This document shows positions 1 to 12,403 of a DNA stretch of 64,000 nucleotides, in pieces; within the stretch, counting starts at the first letter, position 1, and every line of letters begins with the position of its first letter. The DNA lies in assembly GCA_037893245.1 (NCBI GenBank), contig JBAIAA010000110.1:930001-994000 (forward strand), read 5' to 3'. Source of the stretch: Crossaster papposus (Eukaryota > Echinodermata > Asteroidea > Velatida > Solasteridae). A program made the translations under genes and the position numbers. Below the pieces are notes generated by a model. The model made no database searches, had not been told where the DNA came from, and was given only the letters and a program-made list of their open reading frames with translations.

Positions 1-565
1 TTGTGAAGGGATGGTTTTATAGAAAAAAGCAAATACATTTGCCACCAATTTTGTATTGAAATCAAAGTTCATTTTAACTTTATTTAGATTTAAATAATTT
101 TTGTTAACCAGGCAGAATAGGTGGGTGAGGCCGGGTGTCATAAAACAAATTTTGATTTATCTCCAGATTCTTTCGCGATTGCTCTTCGACAATTGTCAAT
201 ATTTTTAATCGGAGGACAGTTGTTCTGTCTCATTTGTCACTGTGCATCTATTTTGCCAGATAGACAAAGCACTTAAGATCTTTTTAAAGTAAGGTCGGCT
301 TTTAAACTTGGCACAAAAATATGAAGAAATGTTGCCACAGTCTCCTTAATTAATGCAGTAATTCAAATAGGCTCTTAAAAGCACTAGCTGTTGGTGTTTG
401 CGAAAGGAAAAAAGTACACATGCCACGCATAAAAATGGGAGGGGGATGTCACGGCTGGTTTACGGGAAGGGTTAATGAACTGTGAATCGTGTCACTCTTC
501 CTGACTAAAAGCTTGTCACCTTACCTCGAGAAGAAGGTGAACAGAAAGATGTTTCCTTTGGTAGA

Positions 566-589
566 CCCCCCCCCCCCCCCCCCCCCCCC
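566..589. repeat. Poly-C tract (24 C)
   Basis: Uninterrupted run of 24 C. Similar runs occur throughout the window on either strand. Confidence 0.95.
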
Positions 590-697
590 TCCTCCCTTTC
601 TGCTTCAGTGACTGCTTGTCACAGGCGTCTGAGTGCTCTGCACTTTCTTACGGTTGAAGTCGATGTACTGATAAATCTAACTGTTGCATATGCGACC

Positions 698-1105
698 TGT
701 TCCAACGAAACCCGGACAAAGTCGAACAATGTGTTTTATTACAATGTACATGTACTCATGAAGTCATTTCAGAGTGCATTTAAACATTTTGAGGTTTTGG
801 GTTTTTCTTAATCACAAACTATTAATCTACAATCTCCCCAAATTTGAACATATTTCGTCATCCAGTAGTGTGTTTTTTTGTTGATTTTGTGAAACAATTG
901 TGTATACAAAATAATAGGCTTTTCTGAAATTTAAAGCTGTTTATCTCATATTTAGGTTGTCAGAGTTTTATTACTAAATCCTTCCACCAGGGGAGATAGG
1001 GTAATGGTACATATGTAAATGATACATGATTTTAAAGCTGAGAACCTAGAGAATTTATAAAGAGCAAAATATAAAAAAAACTAAATTGTCAACTTGGTTT
1101 TAGGT
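698..1105. mobile_element. Family E MITE
   Basis: Left end CCTGTTCCAACGAAACCCGG followed by ACAATGTGTTTTATTACAAT; the right end reaches ACTAAATTGTCAACTTGG before a poly-C tract cuts it off. It shares its interior with the copies at 21438 and 32466. Confidence 0.8.
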
Positions 1106-2060
1106 CCCCCCCCCCCCCTCCAATTTCATCCCCCACATTGGTAATTGTGCTTTACTAGCTCTGTGCAGTAACTGTGAATAACTCAGAAACTACAGTTTGG
1201 GGCCTCTTTTTACTTTTGGTAGAATTAATAAGAGCCAATGATTATTATTTTTAGTATCATTCTAAAATTTTAAGCAGACTTCTGTTGAATCTGATGACAC
1301 CTTTTTGTTTAGAAATTAATTTTGAACAGTTTCTTGCACTATAAAATATACTATAATATGCAGTTTTGCATATAATGTTCACAGTGCCTTGCATTATTTT
1401 CATGTTGCGTATAATGCCATCTCTGTTTTGCAGGTTGCTTTTTGGAATCTTGAATAGTTTCTTGCGGTTGGTACCATGCAAATCAGCATGTTCACAGTGC
1501 ATCACAACGATCGCCATCTTTTTTTCTGTTAATTTTATCATCTTCATCAACACTGATATGTTTACCCCAAAACTTTTCTCGGAAGTTCAAACAAGTTCTG
1601 AGAACAGCAACCAGGAAGAAAGAAATGCAAATTAGAAAAATATTGTATAAACCCTTCCTCTATGAAGGCAATTAACTGCATGGCAGTATAGTACATGTCA
1701 AATGCCATTCCTTGGAGTGATTTGGAGTGCCATGTAAAAAAAAAACTTTTGAAGTGCATAGAGTGTAACAAAAAAAAAGGGTTAATCAGTTGGAGTAAAC
1801 AATGCATAATTAATCTCAAGACTTTCAATTTTTTGTATTGCTTTTTTTCTCTCCCTTGTGAATTTTGCGTCTGATGGTAATCTTTACTTGTGCCTTAAGT
1901 TTTCACTGTGCAACTTCAAGGGGATATATAGATGAGGCTTAATGCTTGATTTTGTCTTAATTGAGTTTACTCTCGTTCCGAAGTGTCTGCCCGTACTGCG
2001 TGATATCATTTTTGTTTCTTCTGCAAATTGCTCAATAATGAATGAGGCTTGAAATGTCAT

Positions 2061-2104
2061 GCTAAGCAAATTGTTGTGCTTGCATGTTTTATGAAATTGG
2101 CCCC
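2061..2104. mobile_element. Family D MITE terminal remnant
   Basis: GCTAAGCAAATTGTTGTGCT followed by TTTTATGAAATTGGCCCC matches the right end of family D. The remainder is not recognisable. Confidence 0.6.
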
Positions 2105-3405
2105 TGGTTTTGTAAAAGCTTTATAATGAATGGTACCTTCACATCTCAATCATCAGTTCCAGTAATTCGTATGCAGTTCCTTTCACCCAAGGCGTCTTTT
2201 TATGGACTTGTTACCCTTTAAAAATCCCAAGATAAATTGCAGATTAGTAGGAATCTGATCCAGAGTGGGTGTCTAAGTCAGAACCCCCCCTTCTTCTTCA
2301 ATGCCGTGATGAGGTAAGACACTGAGACGTGCATCATGGACAACGTCATTGCTTGGAGGCATCATCCTCGCATCTTAACCTTCTGACACCAATTGTCAGT
2401 CCAGTCATGATGACCGTCTTAAAAGAGAATTCTTAATAATCCTGTGTGGATGGTGACAATCAACTCTTTGAATAACCCTTTGAAGGTGGTAATATACCTT
2501 TTGCATCTATCAAACAAAGTAACCAATCAAAATACTGCTGAAAAGATATTAATTATTCCAAAATCCCTGTGGCATGCTGTTATTTTTAGAAAAATAAACA
2601 AAAGATTGCCATTTCCGAATATGCGCAAATAGAGCGCGCAAGTGTTCGAACGACGTGTGGCGCACGCGTTGTCTGTTCAGTGCGTGACACACAAGTAGCT
2701 GACATTCGCAGGCTGAGAACGCGCCCTAAACACAGACTGTGGTCGCAATTCAAATCGTGACTCAGCAAATTTTTAATAGAAATTGAAATCTTAGAATATT
2801 GTTTGTTTTTTTTTTTTTAATATGCAGCATTCATGAGCTAAAAACTTCAGTTTGTCTGTCAAGTTACTTACTTTATATTTTGAGCACTTTTGCTGCTTTT
2901 AGCAATAAAAATACACAACCGACAACTCATATTGCCCATATAAAAAATAAATAAAAGGTTACTAGCATCCCCCAAAAAAAGTTTTAGGGTCTTGAATTTG
3001 TGCTTGTCACTATTTCCCCCTCCCCTTTCAACCCTCTCCTTCCGTTCTTCAGAAATCCAGCAATTTTGGCCAATAATAGATGCCACTATATGGACTGTGC
3101 ACTTGTCAGATCTGGTCCTGTGCCGGCGGCCATTATGGCTTCCATATTCATGAATGTATCTGTAATAGCTTTTTAAGTTGAAACCGAAACCGGCACTACA
3201 GGAAATGAGTCTTCGGCGCTGTCCCTCGAAGCTTCGTCGTGCGGGGTTTTTTTTCTTTTTTTCTTTCGGTTATAAAGCACACCCATAGAATCGAACCATC
3301 ATTGCTTTCAAATGCTCTATCAGTAGAGAGCAAAGAGAATTCCTTAGAGCGATAATTTAAGCTGAATCCGATATAATTTTTGGGCAGAGCAGGTTATTTT
3401 TTTTA

Positions 3406-3744
3406 AAAGTAGCATACACCATTGGTAACTGCTTGAATTATCATGAATGGGTGGATTTAGGAGATTGTATTTTATAGTAAATATCGTTTAAAGGTAGGAT
3501 ACACCGAATTATTAAGAAATATCTTACTCATCTGAAAGTAAATAATGATTCCAGACATCTAGCAAAATTATTGCGCTAAATATCCTTGAATAACTGCTCG
3601 GCGCCGGTTGAAAACAAACGCTGTTTTTTGTGCTTTTCTCGGCATCAATGATTGTAAAACTTCGGACAGGACAGTTAAACAATATTTACTATATAAACCC
3701 ATTCATGATAATTCAAGCAATTACCAATGGTGTATCATCTTCTT
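3406..3744. mobile_element. MITE family A, compound copy
   Basis: A fragment carrying the ACACCATTGGTAACTGCTTG end (3406-3489) directly abuts a second copy (3491-3744) that starts AAGGTAGGATACACC and ends AATGGTGTATCATCTTCTT followed by TA. It lacks most of the inner hairpin. Family A has roughly 18-bp terminal inverted repeats AAGGTAGGATACACCATT flanked by TA, as in Tc1/mariner-type MITEs. Confidence 0.8.
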
Positions 3745-3939
3745 TAAAGGGTCAGTTAATTGTGTCACTGTATACAACTTGGATATACTTTTTTAATAGT
3801 ATGGCAACTGATTATTTAAGTTTTATTTTGATTCATCATACAACATTTATTCAAGCCGTGTATGTGTACATATTTTTAAAAAACGAAAACAAAACAGTGT
3901 GCAACATGTGCATAAGGTGCAGGTCACCGACAATGACCT

Positions 3940-4080
3940 AAAGGGCCCTTCACCTACTGCAAGGATTCATGCTGCGAATTTGCAAATGTTGAACACGTTT
4001 CAACTCCGGCAAATTTCACAGCGGATGTCTTGTGACATCAAATTCGCTTCACATTCTTGCAAAGTTTAAGACGGCCTTAG
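3940..4080. repeat. Family F repeat copy
   Basis: Contains TGCAAATGTTGAACACGTTT and TTGTGACATCAAATTCGCTT. Related copies lie at 14930-15055 (opposite orientation) and 16620-16780. The GTTGAACACnTTTnAACTC motif is partly self-complementary, suggesting a foldback element. Confidence 0.65.
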
Positions 4081-5379
4081 GTCCCAATATGCAGACTTTA
4101 GGCGAGAGAGAATCAATCCTGTTTTCTTGCATTTCGTCAGTGTTCTGTTTCGTTGTCTTTTTGCCTGCAAGTAGTGTATGTAATGAACGTTAACAAAACA
4201 AAGGGACAGTCGCGTGCATGCTCCTTGCCCTCAGCGAAGTGTCTATGGTGCATGGAGTAACTCTGATTAAGTCTTACATGTTATACAGAATTGTGCTACT
4301 GGGAAACTCTAGTATCTCGGGCGTTTTGGCAGAAAACTTTGTCTTCATTAGGAGATAAAAGAGCTGACCTAAACTTGACTTATAGAGACATAATTAATGT
4401 TCAGACTTTTGAGAAACTGTTTTGATCTCAAGGGGATGGCAACAAATGGTATAGTGCACTCCTTTTTCCCACTCACATCTTGTTACTCATGATGTCCCAC
4501 TTTTAGTTCTGGATTTTCTCTGCTTCACAAAATTAGGCCAGTGAGGCGACTAAAAGCAGGATGATTTAACATGCGGATGTGATATGCCTTGGGGATTTTC
4601 CAGGGTCTAACCTTTAGGTATTATTTTCCAATCTTCTCACCTTGTATTAAAGAAGAAAAAACCTGAAAGAGACATTAAGATGTTGTTGATTCTCAGGTTG
4701 TTCTCCAGCCAAAAGTGATTGAAGAGTCTGACAGGATTTTGGGTGTGTAACTCTGCAATCGCTGAGTGTATGTTCTCTTGCTGCATGTTTCTATAAACAG
4801 TATCTCCTACAGGTTGACAGTTACGGAGACTAGACAGTGTAGGATTTCCAATTTGCGGTAGTGGTTTACACCTGGGCCTGGTTGGATTCCAGATCATATT
4901 GCCTGTATTTTTCCCCCTCATTGCCATACCTTAATTTGGATCTTGTTTTTGAGGAAGATTAGTTTAAAACGTAATTCATAAATACCTGGGACAGTTTAGG
5001 CATTCCTATTGGTCGAGAGCCCGTCACGTGGCCGGTATTAAACGGACGATAAAGACATGGCTGGAAGTGTTTAAACCTAGCTGGAATCAACATTCCGTCC
5101 CCAGGGCTCACTTTATTTCCAACCCTCGTCTCCAATAATAAGAGCGGGTAGTGTTGGGCGCGTACAGCTCGACACCTTGAGAACGAGGTTGCCAATGGCA
5201 GTAATAGTCTGGTTCACAGTAAATACGCTTTATTGCATGTATTGTGTAGAGAGCGACAGAGGCGGAAACATGTCATTTGACACAGACAGAATGGCGAAAC
5301 ACCGAAATTTACTTGCGACAATTTCCCGTGATTTTCGGGGCTTTTGGGGCTGAATTTTACAAAAAAGGTATTTATGAAT

Positions 5380-5544
5380 GGGAATAAATGTGTGTTCGGT
5401 CGGTATTAATCACTCTGTTTAATACCGCTTGGAGTCTGGGATCTGATAATTACCCTCGCCTTCGGCTCGGGTAATTATCAGCACCCAGACTCCAAGCGGT
5501 ATTAAACAGAGTGATTAAAACCTCTCGAACACACATTTATTCCC
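5380..5544. repeat. Long near-perfect palindrome (foldback element)
   Basis: Arms GGGAATAAATGTGTGTTCG...AATCACTCTGTTTAATACCG...TGATAATTACCC fold back on GGGTAATTATCA...CGGTATTAAACAGAGTGATT...CGAACACACATTTATTCCC. The arms are about 75 bp with one small asymmetric interruption; the loop is only the 11 bp around 5457-5467. AATTCATAAATACCT at about 4974 is inverted at about 5368, so a larger outer element is possible. Confidence 0.9.
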
Positions 5545-5935
5545 TTATTGTAAACGGGTCCGCTGGAGACGAATCTTCTGTTGTATCTTGGGCCTATGCC
5601 ACCGGGGAAGATTTGTGAACTTTGTGGACACGTTAAATAGACCGTTGGACCATCCGTTCCTGTTGTGCGACAGGTGGACCTGAATGTGGAGGAATGTGTG
5701 GTCGTGCTGTTTAACATTTGCAAACATTAATATGGTTAGCATTCTATTTAATATTTGACTTGGCTTACCAGTCAGAATCGGGATGCTGGCTGGAGAAAAA
5801 CTGATGGAGAAGAGGCCGTCAGATTTTTATTTTATTTTATATTTTGGTGCATCAGGAATTGTGAATTAGAATTGTTAACTTTTAATGCTATCATTTTTTC
5901 CTTCTTTTTCCGGCCAATTTCAGTTGGTCAATCAT

Positions 5936-6147
5936 CAGAGTTGAATTCGAGTCCAGGCTGCAAGTCCATCACAAGTCCTCAAGTCTCAAGTCAAGTCACT
6001 AATTTCAAATGAACTGTTCTGAAATAAAATGAAAATCGAAAACATTCCATTGTCACTGTTCAACCATGCAGTTACTTGCGACTGGCTTTATGAAAGGACT
6101 TGTGACTGGACTTGTTAAATGACTTCAGGGACTCGAGTACAACTCTG
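5936..6147. mobile_element. hAT-type MITE (family B) with 8-bp target duplication
   Basis: Starts CAGAGTTGAATTCGAGTCC and ends GGACTCGAGTACAACTCTG, giving imperfect terminal inverted repeats. It is flanked on both sides by TCAATCAT. An 8-bp target duplication with CAGAG-type termini is the signature of the hAT superfamily. The inside is rich in the repeated 8-mer CAAGTCCA/ACAAGTCC. Confidence 0.92.
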
Positions 6148-7606
6148 TCAATCATTAGTAATGCTATCTTAATTTTTGTTTTGGTTGGGGGGGAGGGGTT
6201 ATATTTCTTGAAGATAATTCTGGAGTATGTTGAGAAGATTTTAGATGGGGCTGGAGGAATTACTTATAATTATTTTGATTGAAATTTGGATAAAAATCTA
6301 ATGAAGACTTGATCTTTGAAAAAAAAAAATCAGGCTTTCAGGTATTAACTTTTTCAAGATGGACAGGTAGTCCTTCTTTTCGTCTTTCTTACCAGAACGT
6401 GATGTGAAGGTTAACCCCTATACTGCTGCATTGTCAAAGTCAAACTCTTTTCAAGCAAAGTCGCAATTCAAGCAAAACCTAAAAGCCAAAGAACTCTTTC
6501 AAACATGTTTCGTTTTGTTTTGCAAAAAGGTCAAATAAAACAACGCAGAAATGTATAAGTTCGTGCTCTCGACTTGAGAATTATACATGCAGACTGGCAT
6601 CCTGGTCACAGTCCCAGGCTGACGCCTCGAGTACTTTGTTTGTATCAAATATGATTCCTACAGCGCCTGCGGTGAACAAGTAAGAAGAAGCCGCAGCAAG
6701 AGTCCCTCTCAACTCCGACAGGACCTGTGACCAAGTGCCGCAGACAGGAAATGATACAAAATTTGTGCGTGTGAAGGGATTTCTGTGCTGTGTTTCTCCT
6801 CCTTTTCTAAGTTTCACTTCAGATTCGTTTTATTGGATGAGGCGAGGGAATTGTGTTTGGAGGGCCGAACAGAGAGTGAAAGAGATTAATGACATATTGA
6901 AGTAAGAGGCCTAGGGTGAATTTGCATATTTTTTCAGTTTTTGTTGTTGTTAGGGTCAGGAGTAAAGAACTTTAAGTTGGAAGAGCAGATTTTTTTCTCT
7001 CGAGTCCATGTCTCGATTTCGTATTTCACTTACAAGAAGTTTTTTTGGTTTGCTTGGGGGTATTTTGAGGTACCGATGTTTGGAAAAACTGCAACAAACA
7101 CCTTTCGGATGTTGGAAATCGTATATTTAACCAATCAAGTACTTCCCTTGTTTGTTTTCGTGACATTTAAGGCAGGGTTGTCATTCAAGCTCTAAAGGTC
7201 AGTTGGGCAACCTTTCTGCTTCTGTTCAGTCGTACTCACTGGTACAGTTAATGTTTGCCTCCTTTGCGAAACACAGAAAATCCTTTCAATATTCGTTTCA
7301 TTTTGAGAAATTATATCTTGTTTTAGAAGTAATGACATTGTGTGAATAATGGTGGTAAGCATTTTGTGCTCAAAAAACTTAGAAAGGAATTTATTTCTAA
7401 CCTGAGGTACCTTTCTTTGCATTAGAACACCCTGATTGGTCGAAAGTTGTTCAATCTTTATTTGCATATATATGCAAAGTAGGTCAGATCTGGCCAATGA
7501 AAAGTGGCCTTGTCACAAGCACTGTACACAGCACAGGCTAGGAATAACAAGCTTGCACTATGCATGAGGTGTCTTGTCCCAGACAGTAACTTAATAGAGG
7601 AGCAAG

Positions 7607-7979
7607 TAAACAGCAGGATACACCATTGGTTATTGCTTGAATTCTCAGGAATTGGTGGATTTGGGGGGTTGGATTTCATAGTAAATATCATTTAACTGAC
7701 CTGCCTGAAGTTTTAAAATCATGGAAACCGAGGAAAGCAAAAAACGGCGTTCGTTTTCAACCGGGCAGTGGTTCTTATGTTATTCTTGTTTTTCTCGCGA
7801 TCGCCTTCTGGCGATTGTGAATTTATTTTATAAAATTAAATCGTTTTGAAATATAGGATATCTAGCGCAATATTTTTGCTGGATGCCTACAATCATTATT
7901 TACTGTCAAAAAAGTAAGATATTTTGTAATAATTCGGTAGTGAAATTGTTCGATATCTGCAAACGGTGTACACTACCTT
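7607..7979. mobile_element. MITE family A, near full-length copy
   Basis: Starts at the GCAGGATACACCATTGG end and finishes GGTGTACACTACCTT followed by TA. The inner region contains the GCGATCGCC...GGCGATTG hairpin and the GGATATCTAGCGCAATA block typical of the family. About 370 bp. Confidence 0.85.
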
Positions 7980-8372
7980 TATACTTTGTGTCCATTATTA
8001 TAGATAAACACAACCAAATTGCTTGACAAATAGGAAGAAATCCGATTTCTCAGAAGTTGTTTGGCAAGAAGAATCTTGTATAGTGTTGGGTTGCACCATC
8101 TTTTGTTAACCCTTCTCAGAGCTCTCTAGAAATCAATTGTTTCCTGGCCATGCGGAAATTTGATTTGTGACAATTTAAGGGGTTCGCGTTACACGACAAA
8201 GTACAAATGGGGGTCTGTTACACACTGGGAATAATGAGCATGGAAAATTTAACAGGAATGACTAAACGAATTGTTTGTGTTTATATGAAAATCATATTGA
8301 AGTTGGCAGCCGTTTTTTTCAAAAAAAAAATCAAAAAACAATTTCTAAAAAGTTGTTGATTGGATATTGTTA

Positions 8373-8625
8373 AGTTCTTTAGAGTTTCCACGGCCATGGA
8401 AATCCTTGGAAAAAAATTGTCCTGGAAAGTGATGGGAAAAGTCATGAAAATTTTAGGGAAAAAGCCAACAAAATTTAGAGAGCATAACATCAGCAGTACA
8501 TCAGTGTATGTATAATACATGTACCAAACAACTTTTCTCCGGAAAATGGCATTAAATGCCATGGAAATTTCCATATTTTAGTCCTGGAAAAATCATGGAA
8601 TTTAGTTTTCCGGTTTCTGTTGGAA
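8373..8625. repeat. CATGGAAATCC/TCCTGGAAAAATCATGG repeat
   Basis: Several diverged copies of CCTGGAAAxxTCATGGAA are clustered here, starting CCACGGCCATGGAAATCC and ending GTTGGAACCCTG. This type of sequence is a frequent interspersed repeat in animal genomes; boundaries are uncertain. Confidence 0.45.
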
Positions 8626-9206
8626 CCCTGTTTTTGTTGCTGTTTGAACAAAAAAAATGCCAAAGTTTGTTAAAATTATTTCAATGAGTGTGACTGTGCA
8701 AATATGGTTGTTGATTTAAAGAAAAATAGTTCCATAGCATTCACGTACATTATTATAAACAGGCTTTTTAAAATGACACAGTAATGTTATTGCATGATAA
8801 GCTACAACTACACTCGTTCATTACCTGAAACCCAATGAAATGAAAGGTACATTTTTATGCCTTAAAATAATTAGAAGGAAATATATATGTTTATTTTATT
8901 TTTATCGCATTTTCCACAAATCATCCGTAAAGTTGAAGAAGACTTGAGAAACAAGTCACTTTTCTAGTCTGGCCTTTCCTAGCGTTTCCTCGAAAGGACA
9001 TATTACTCCCTGGTGGCGCTGTGACAATATTGTGTCAAAAAGGATTGAATACGTTTCCAGAAGTTGGTTCTATTCCAGCAGGGTGCTTGTGTTGTAGAAT
9101 TGTGTACTTTATAGAGGTTCCACACAAAGAATTTTCCTGGGGGGAAGTTTTCTCTCCTCCGGAATAGATGAAATAGTATTCTTTGAATAAGCTGCTGATC
9201 TTGAAG

Positions 9207-9378
9207 GAGAGTTGTATTCGAGTCCCTGCAAGTCATTTCAAAAGACCAGTCAAGTCCTTTTATAAAGCCAGTCCCAAAATAAAAAAGGAATAATGCTTTT
9301 GTTAGCAGTTCATTTGAATAGCTAGTGACTTTATTTAAGACTGAAGGACTTGCAGGGACATGCAGGGACTCGGCTCTG
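9207..9378. mobile_element. hAT-type MITE (family B) with 8-bp target duplication
   Basis: Starts GAGAGTTGTATTCGAGTCC (first base mutated from C) and ends GGGACTCGGCTCTG. Both sides are flanked by TCTTGAAG (9199-9206 and 9379-9386). This second independent 8-bp duplication confirms the family's boundaries. Confidence 0.92.
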
Positions 9379-9839
9379 TCTTGAAGTGCCCCGCAAATTA
9401 AAAACAAACAGTGAAAGTCTAAATCAGTGTACTACAGTCAAACGGAAGGTGACTTTTTTGTTTCTCTTTAAAAGCGATTACATTTTACACACCAGTGAAG
9501 CATGTTCTTCCATGCATTTGAGAAAAAAAGAGATTACTGAAATTGATTCATGCTATAAAAGTAATGCATATTTTACTAAAATAAATCCATTGCAGCTTTC
9601 CATAAATTACATGGTGTAAACAATTTTGTTGAGCAGTGTCTGATCATCAGTTTGGCCAGAAGATAGAGGGCACCATTTATCTTTACTATGTAGTTTGAAT
9701 GCCATTTTCACAAAGTGAAAGAAAATGTACAAGTTATTTTTTTTACAACAGAAATTCGTCTTCACGTTTTAAAATGAACCTGTATAATTTGTAAATGTCA
9801 CTCGAAATTGTAAGGCCTAATAAAAAAGGTTCTCATCCT

Positions 9840-10144
9840 TAACGTGCATTAAACCACTATTGCTTCGTCCTTCGGATGGGACGTAAAGTTGTAGGTCCCG
9901 TGTGTTGTATAATTTATAATGTGTGTATATATCTTTCCCATTATAACATTATAAAATTGTATAATGCACGTAAAAGAACCCAGAACACTTATCGCTAAGA
10001 GAAGGGGTTTGCCCCGGTGTTCCTGGCTGACACAGCCTCTGTCTACGGGTTTCTTCTGGCTTACGAGCTACAGTGCCTTGAGCGCTTTTGAAGGATCCTT
10101 GGTTTCATTACCAGAAAATAATAATAATAATAATAATAATAATT
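9840..10144 (+). mobile_element. SINE-like element with conserved core and AAT tail
   Basis: Contains CTTCGTCCTTCGGATGGGAC, TAGGTCCCGTGTGTTGTATA, AATGCACGTAAAAGAACCCA and GGGGTTTGCCCCGGTGTTCC. It ends in a (AAT)n tail at 10119-10144. I recognise the order of blocks as a widely spread animal SINE core (possibly the Nin-DC type; from memory, not searched). An AT-rich insertion of about 55 bp separates two blocks. Confidence 0.65.
10119..10144. repeat. (AAT)n microsatellite
   Basis: About eight AAT units forming the tail of the SINE-like element. Confidence 0.9.
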
Positions 10145-10857
10145 AATTCTTCCTTGCTACTGCACCCAAAACAAATAATTTTTCTTCAATTAAAACAAGA
10201 TGTGGACTCTAAGAGTGGATTATATAAATACTATTAATAGGCTATGTCGAAATAAAAAAATAAAAAATGTTTAGATGAGAAACATTTTTGTATTTTTGGC
10301 ATCACACCTGAATTCTTACACAAATTAATAATACTTTAATAATACTCGTAGGAAAAATGCCTGTGGGAGTTCAGAGAAATCTTCTATCAAAAGTACATGC
10401 CACCGTGTCCTGGTCTTTGAGTGCCTAATCTTTGATCTTTGATTGTTGAAAATTTTGCTCACATACATAATAGATTGTCATCCCGCAGAATTCTGAGAAA
10501 TAATTCCATTTCCTGGTAGCCCGATATTAAGCCAACAGAGGGCAGTATACCATTCTTGGATATCCTGCCGTTTCTGTGTAGCGTGAATGTCAGACTCTGT
10601 GAAATACGGACTCATTGGAGTATTGCGCATACTTAAGTGAAGATAATGAGGAGAGTGACTGGTCACATGAGCGGGCTTAACCAATGATAGGAAAAAGGAG
10701 TCCGATTTTCACAGGAGTGATATTCCCGAATGATAGAAATTGCTCTGAAAAAATATCTGAAGAAAGAACAGGGAACCAAATTTGTTCTGGATTTTTCCTT
10801 TATCTATGAACTCAAAACTTGAAACAGATCGATGTAACAATATTTTCTTTTAAATAC

Positions 10858-11053
10858 CAGGGATGTAGTCAAGTCCATCACAAGTCCCTGTAACTCTCTG
10901 TAAGTCCCTGCAAGTCCATCACAAGTCCTCCAGTTCCCAATTCAAATCACAAGCTTTTCAAATGAGCTTTGACAAAAGCATTATTTTGTCATTGTTCAAC
11001 CAGTTACTTATGACTGGCTTTATGACTGGACTTGTGACTCGAATACAACTCTG
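10858..11053. mobile_element. hAT-type MITE (family B)
   Basis: Starts CAGGGATGTAGTCAAGTCC and ends GACTCGAATACAACTCTG. The flanks TTAAATACC and TTAATACC differ by one base, consistent with an aged 8-bp duplication. The interior carries several CAAGTCC motifs. Confidence 0.85.
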
Positions 11054-11422
11054 TTAATACCCTTTTCCCCCAAATCCATCCATTTCTGTAAATTACAGCA
11101 AAAGTAAAATATTGTACTATATATATATTTGTGTAAAGAATGTATCCTACTTCAGCAGTTGTGTACAAAGTGAATGGAGAGTCAAGACAATTTTCTAACA
11201 AAATGGAAATGTTTTTCAGTCCCAGATTCATGCCTTTGTAACATTTTTGCACTGATTGACCTACATTGAAATAATCAATATATTATTAAAACAAAAAAAC
11301 AGCGTCAGGTTGCAACATTCTTTCTGATATTGGCAGCCAACTTGCCTCCCCATATTTGGGATTTGAAGTATACGCCTGCACAAAGGAAGGAGTATTAAAC
11401 TAACATCATTACTAAAGAACCC

Positions 11423-11677
11423 AGGTCCAATTTCATGGCTCCGATCACCACAGAACTACGTGCTTACTGACAATCACCATTTTGCGCTAACCGCACTAGC
11501 AGAAAAATTATGCGCTAACAGAACAATTATGCTCTAACCCAGTAAGCACAGAGAATTCTTATAGTTACAGGATGTACGCATGCGCATAAGGCAAAATTCC
11601 GCGTACAAATTTGAAATACGCTTGCTGTAAGCATATAATTTGTTGCTAACGGTAAGCAGAGCCATGAAATTAGGCCG
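11423..11677. mobile_element. Family D-related MITE
   Basis: Terminal inverted repeat GGTCCAATTTCATGGCTCCG (left) and GCAGAGCCATGAAATTAGGCC (right). The interior has GCTTACTGACAATC, GCGCTAACCGC and GTTGCTAACGGTAAGC. It resembles family D at the termini but has a different core. Confidence 0.72.
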
Positions 11678-12366
11678 GATCAATTGCGAACATTGACATG
11701 AAATCTCACACCTTTCGGGTTTTTTTCTCCCCAATTGCATCCGTTGGCAGTCACACATGATATGTTCCTGTCAGCCGACTTCCTTTATAGACGTGATGAT
11801 GGTTATTGAACTCGGAGCTACGTGCAAATATAAAAAAATGTATTATGCAAAAAAAAAAAAAATACAGTTTCTTAAAAAAATAAAAATTCAGTTTCCTTGA
11901 AACCCGGCTTCGAAATATCTACACGGAACAAAATATTTTGTTTGTATTTCTACCTTTTGAACGTTTGTATAATTATATGAAGTAACCTTTTTCCTGTGGG
12001 ATTTTTGCTGTTTTTTCCTGTGGTTAAATAAATGATATCTAATTTCATCGATTGTCACTTCTGTGGTTGTCACTTTTCTGTATTTCCCGATTTTTATAAA
12101 AACATTTTTTTTTTTTCATCCTCTACAGGCAGAACTCGGGACTTTCTAGCTACAAGTGAGTACATGTTTATTGCTAAAACTTTTCTTTCAATACTTTCAA
12201 TTTTTTGGTTGTTTATTTTTGGAACCTAGAATCGGTTCTGAGGTGCTTGCTTCCATGTTTGAGGCCCTCAAAAACAAATTTAAACTGGAATTAAATTTCA
12301 GATTTATATACATTATTCTAGACCAATTTTTTTTAGTTGTGTTCTTTTTTAGTTGGCGGGGAGGGG

Positions 12367-12367
<1 letters not shown>

Positions 12368-12401
<34 letters not shown>
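12368..12401. repeat. Poly-G tract (34 G)
   Basis: Uninterrupted run of 34 G, the longest homopolymer in the window. Length is likely polymorphic or assembly-limited. Confidence 0.95.

Positions 12402-12403
<2 letters not shown>

Noticed and set aside
9003..9407. 134-codon minus-strand open frame
   Set aside because: Half of it lies within the hAT-type MITE at 9207-9378 and the rest shows no domain or splice context.
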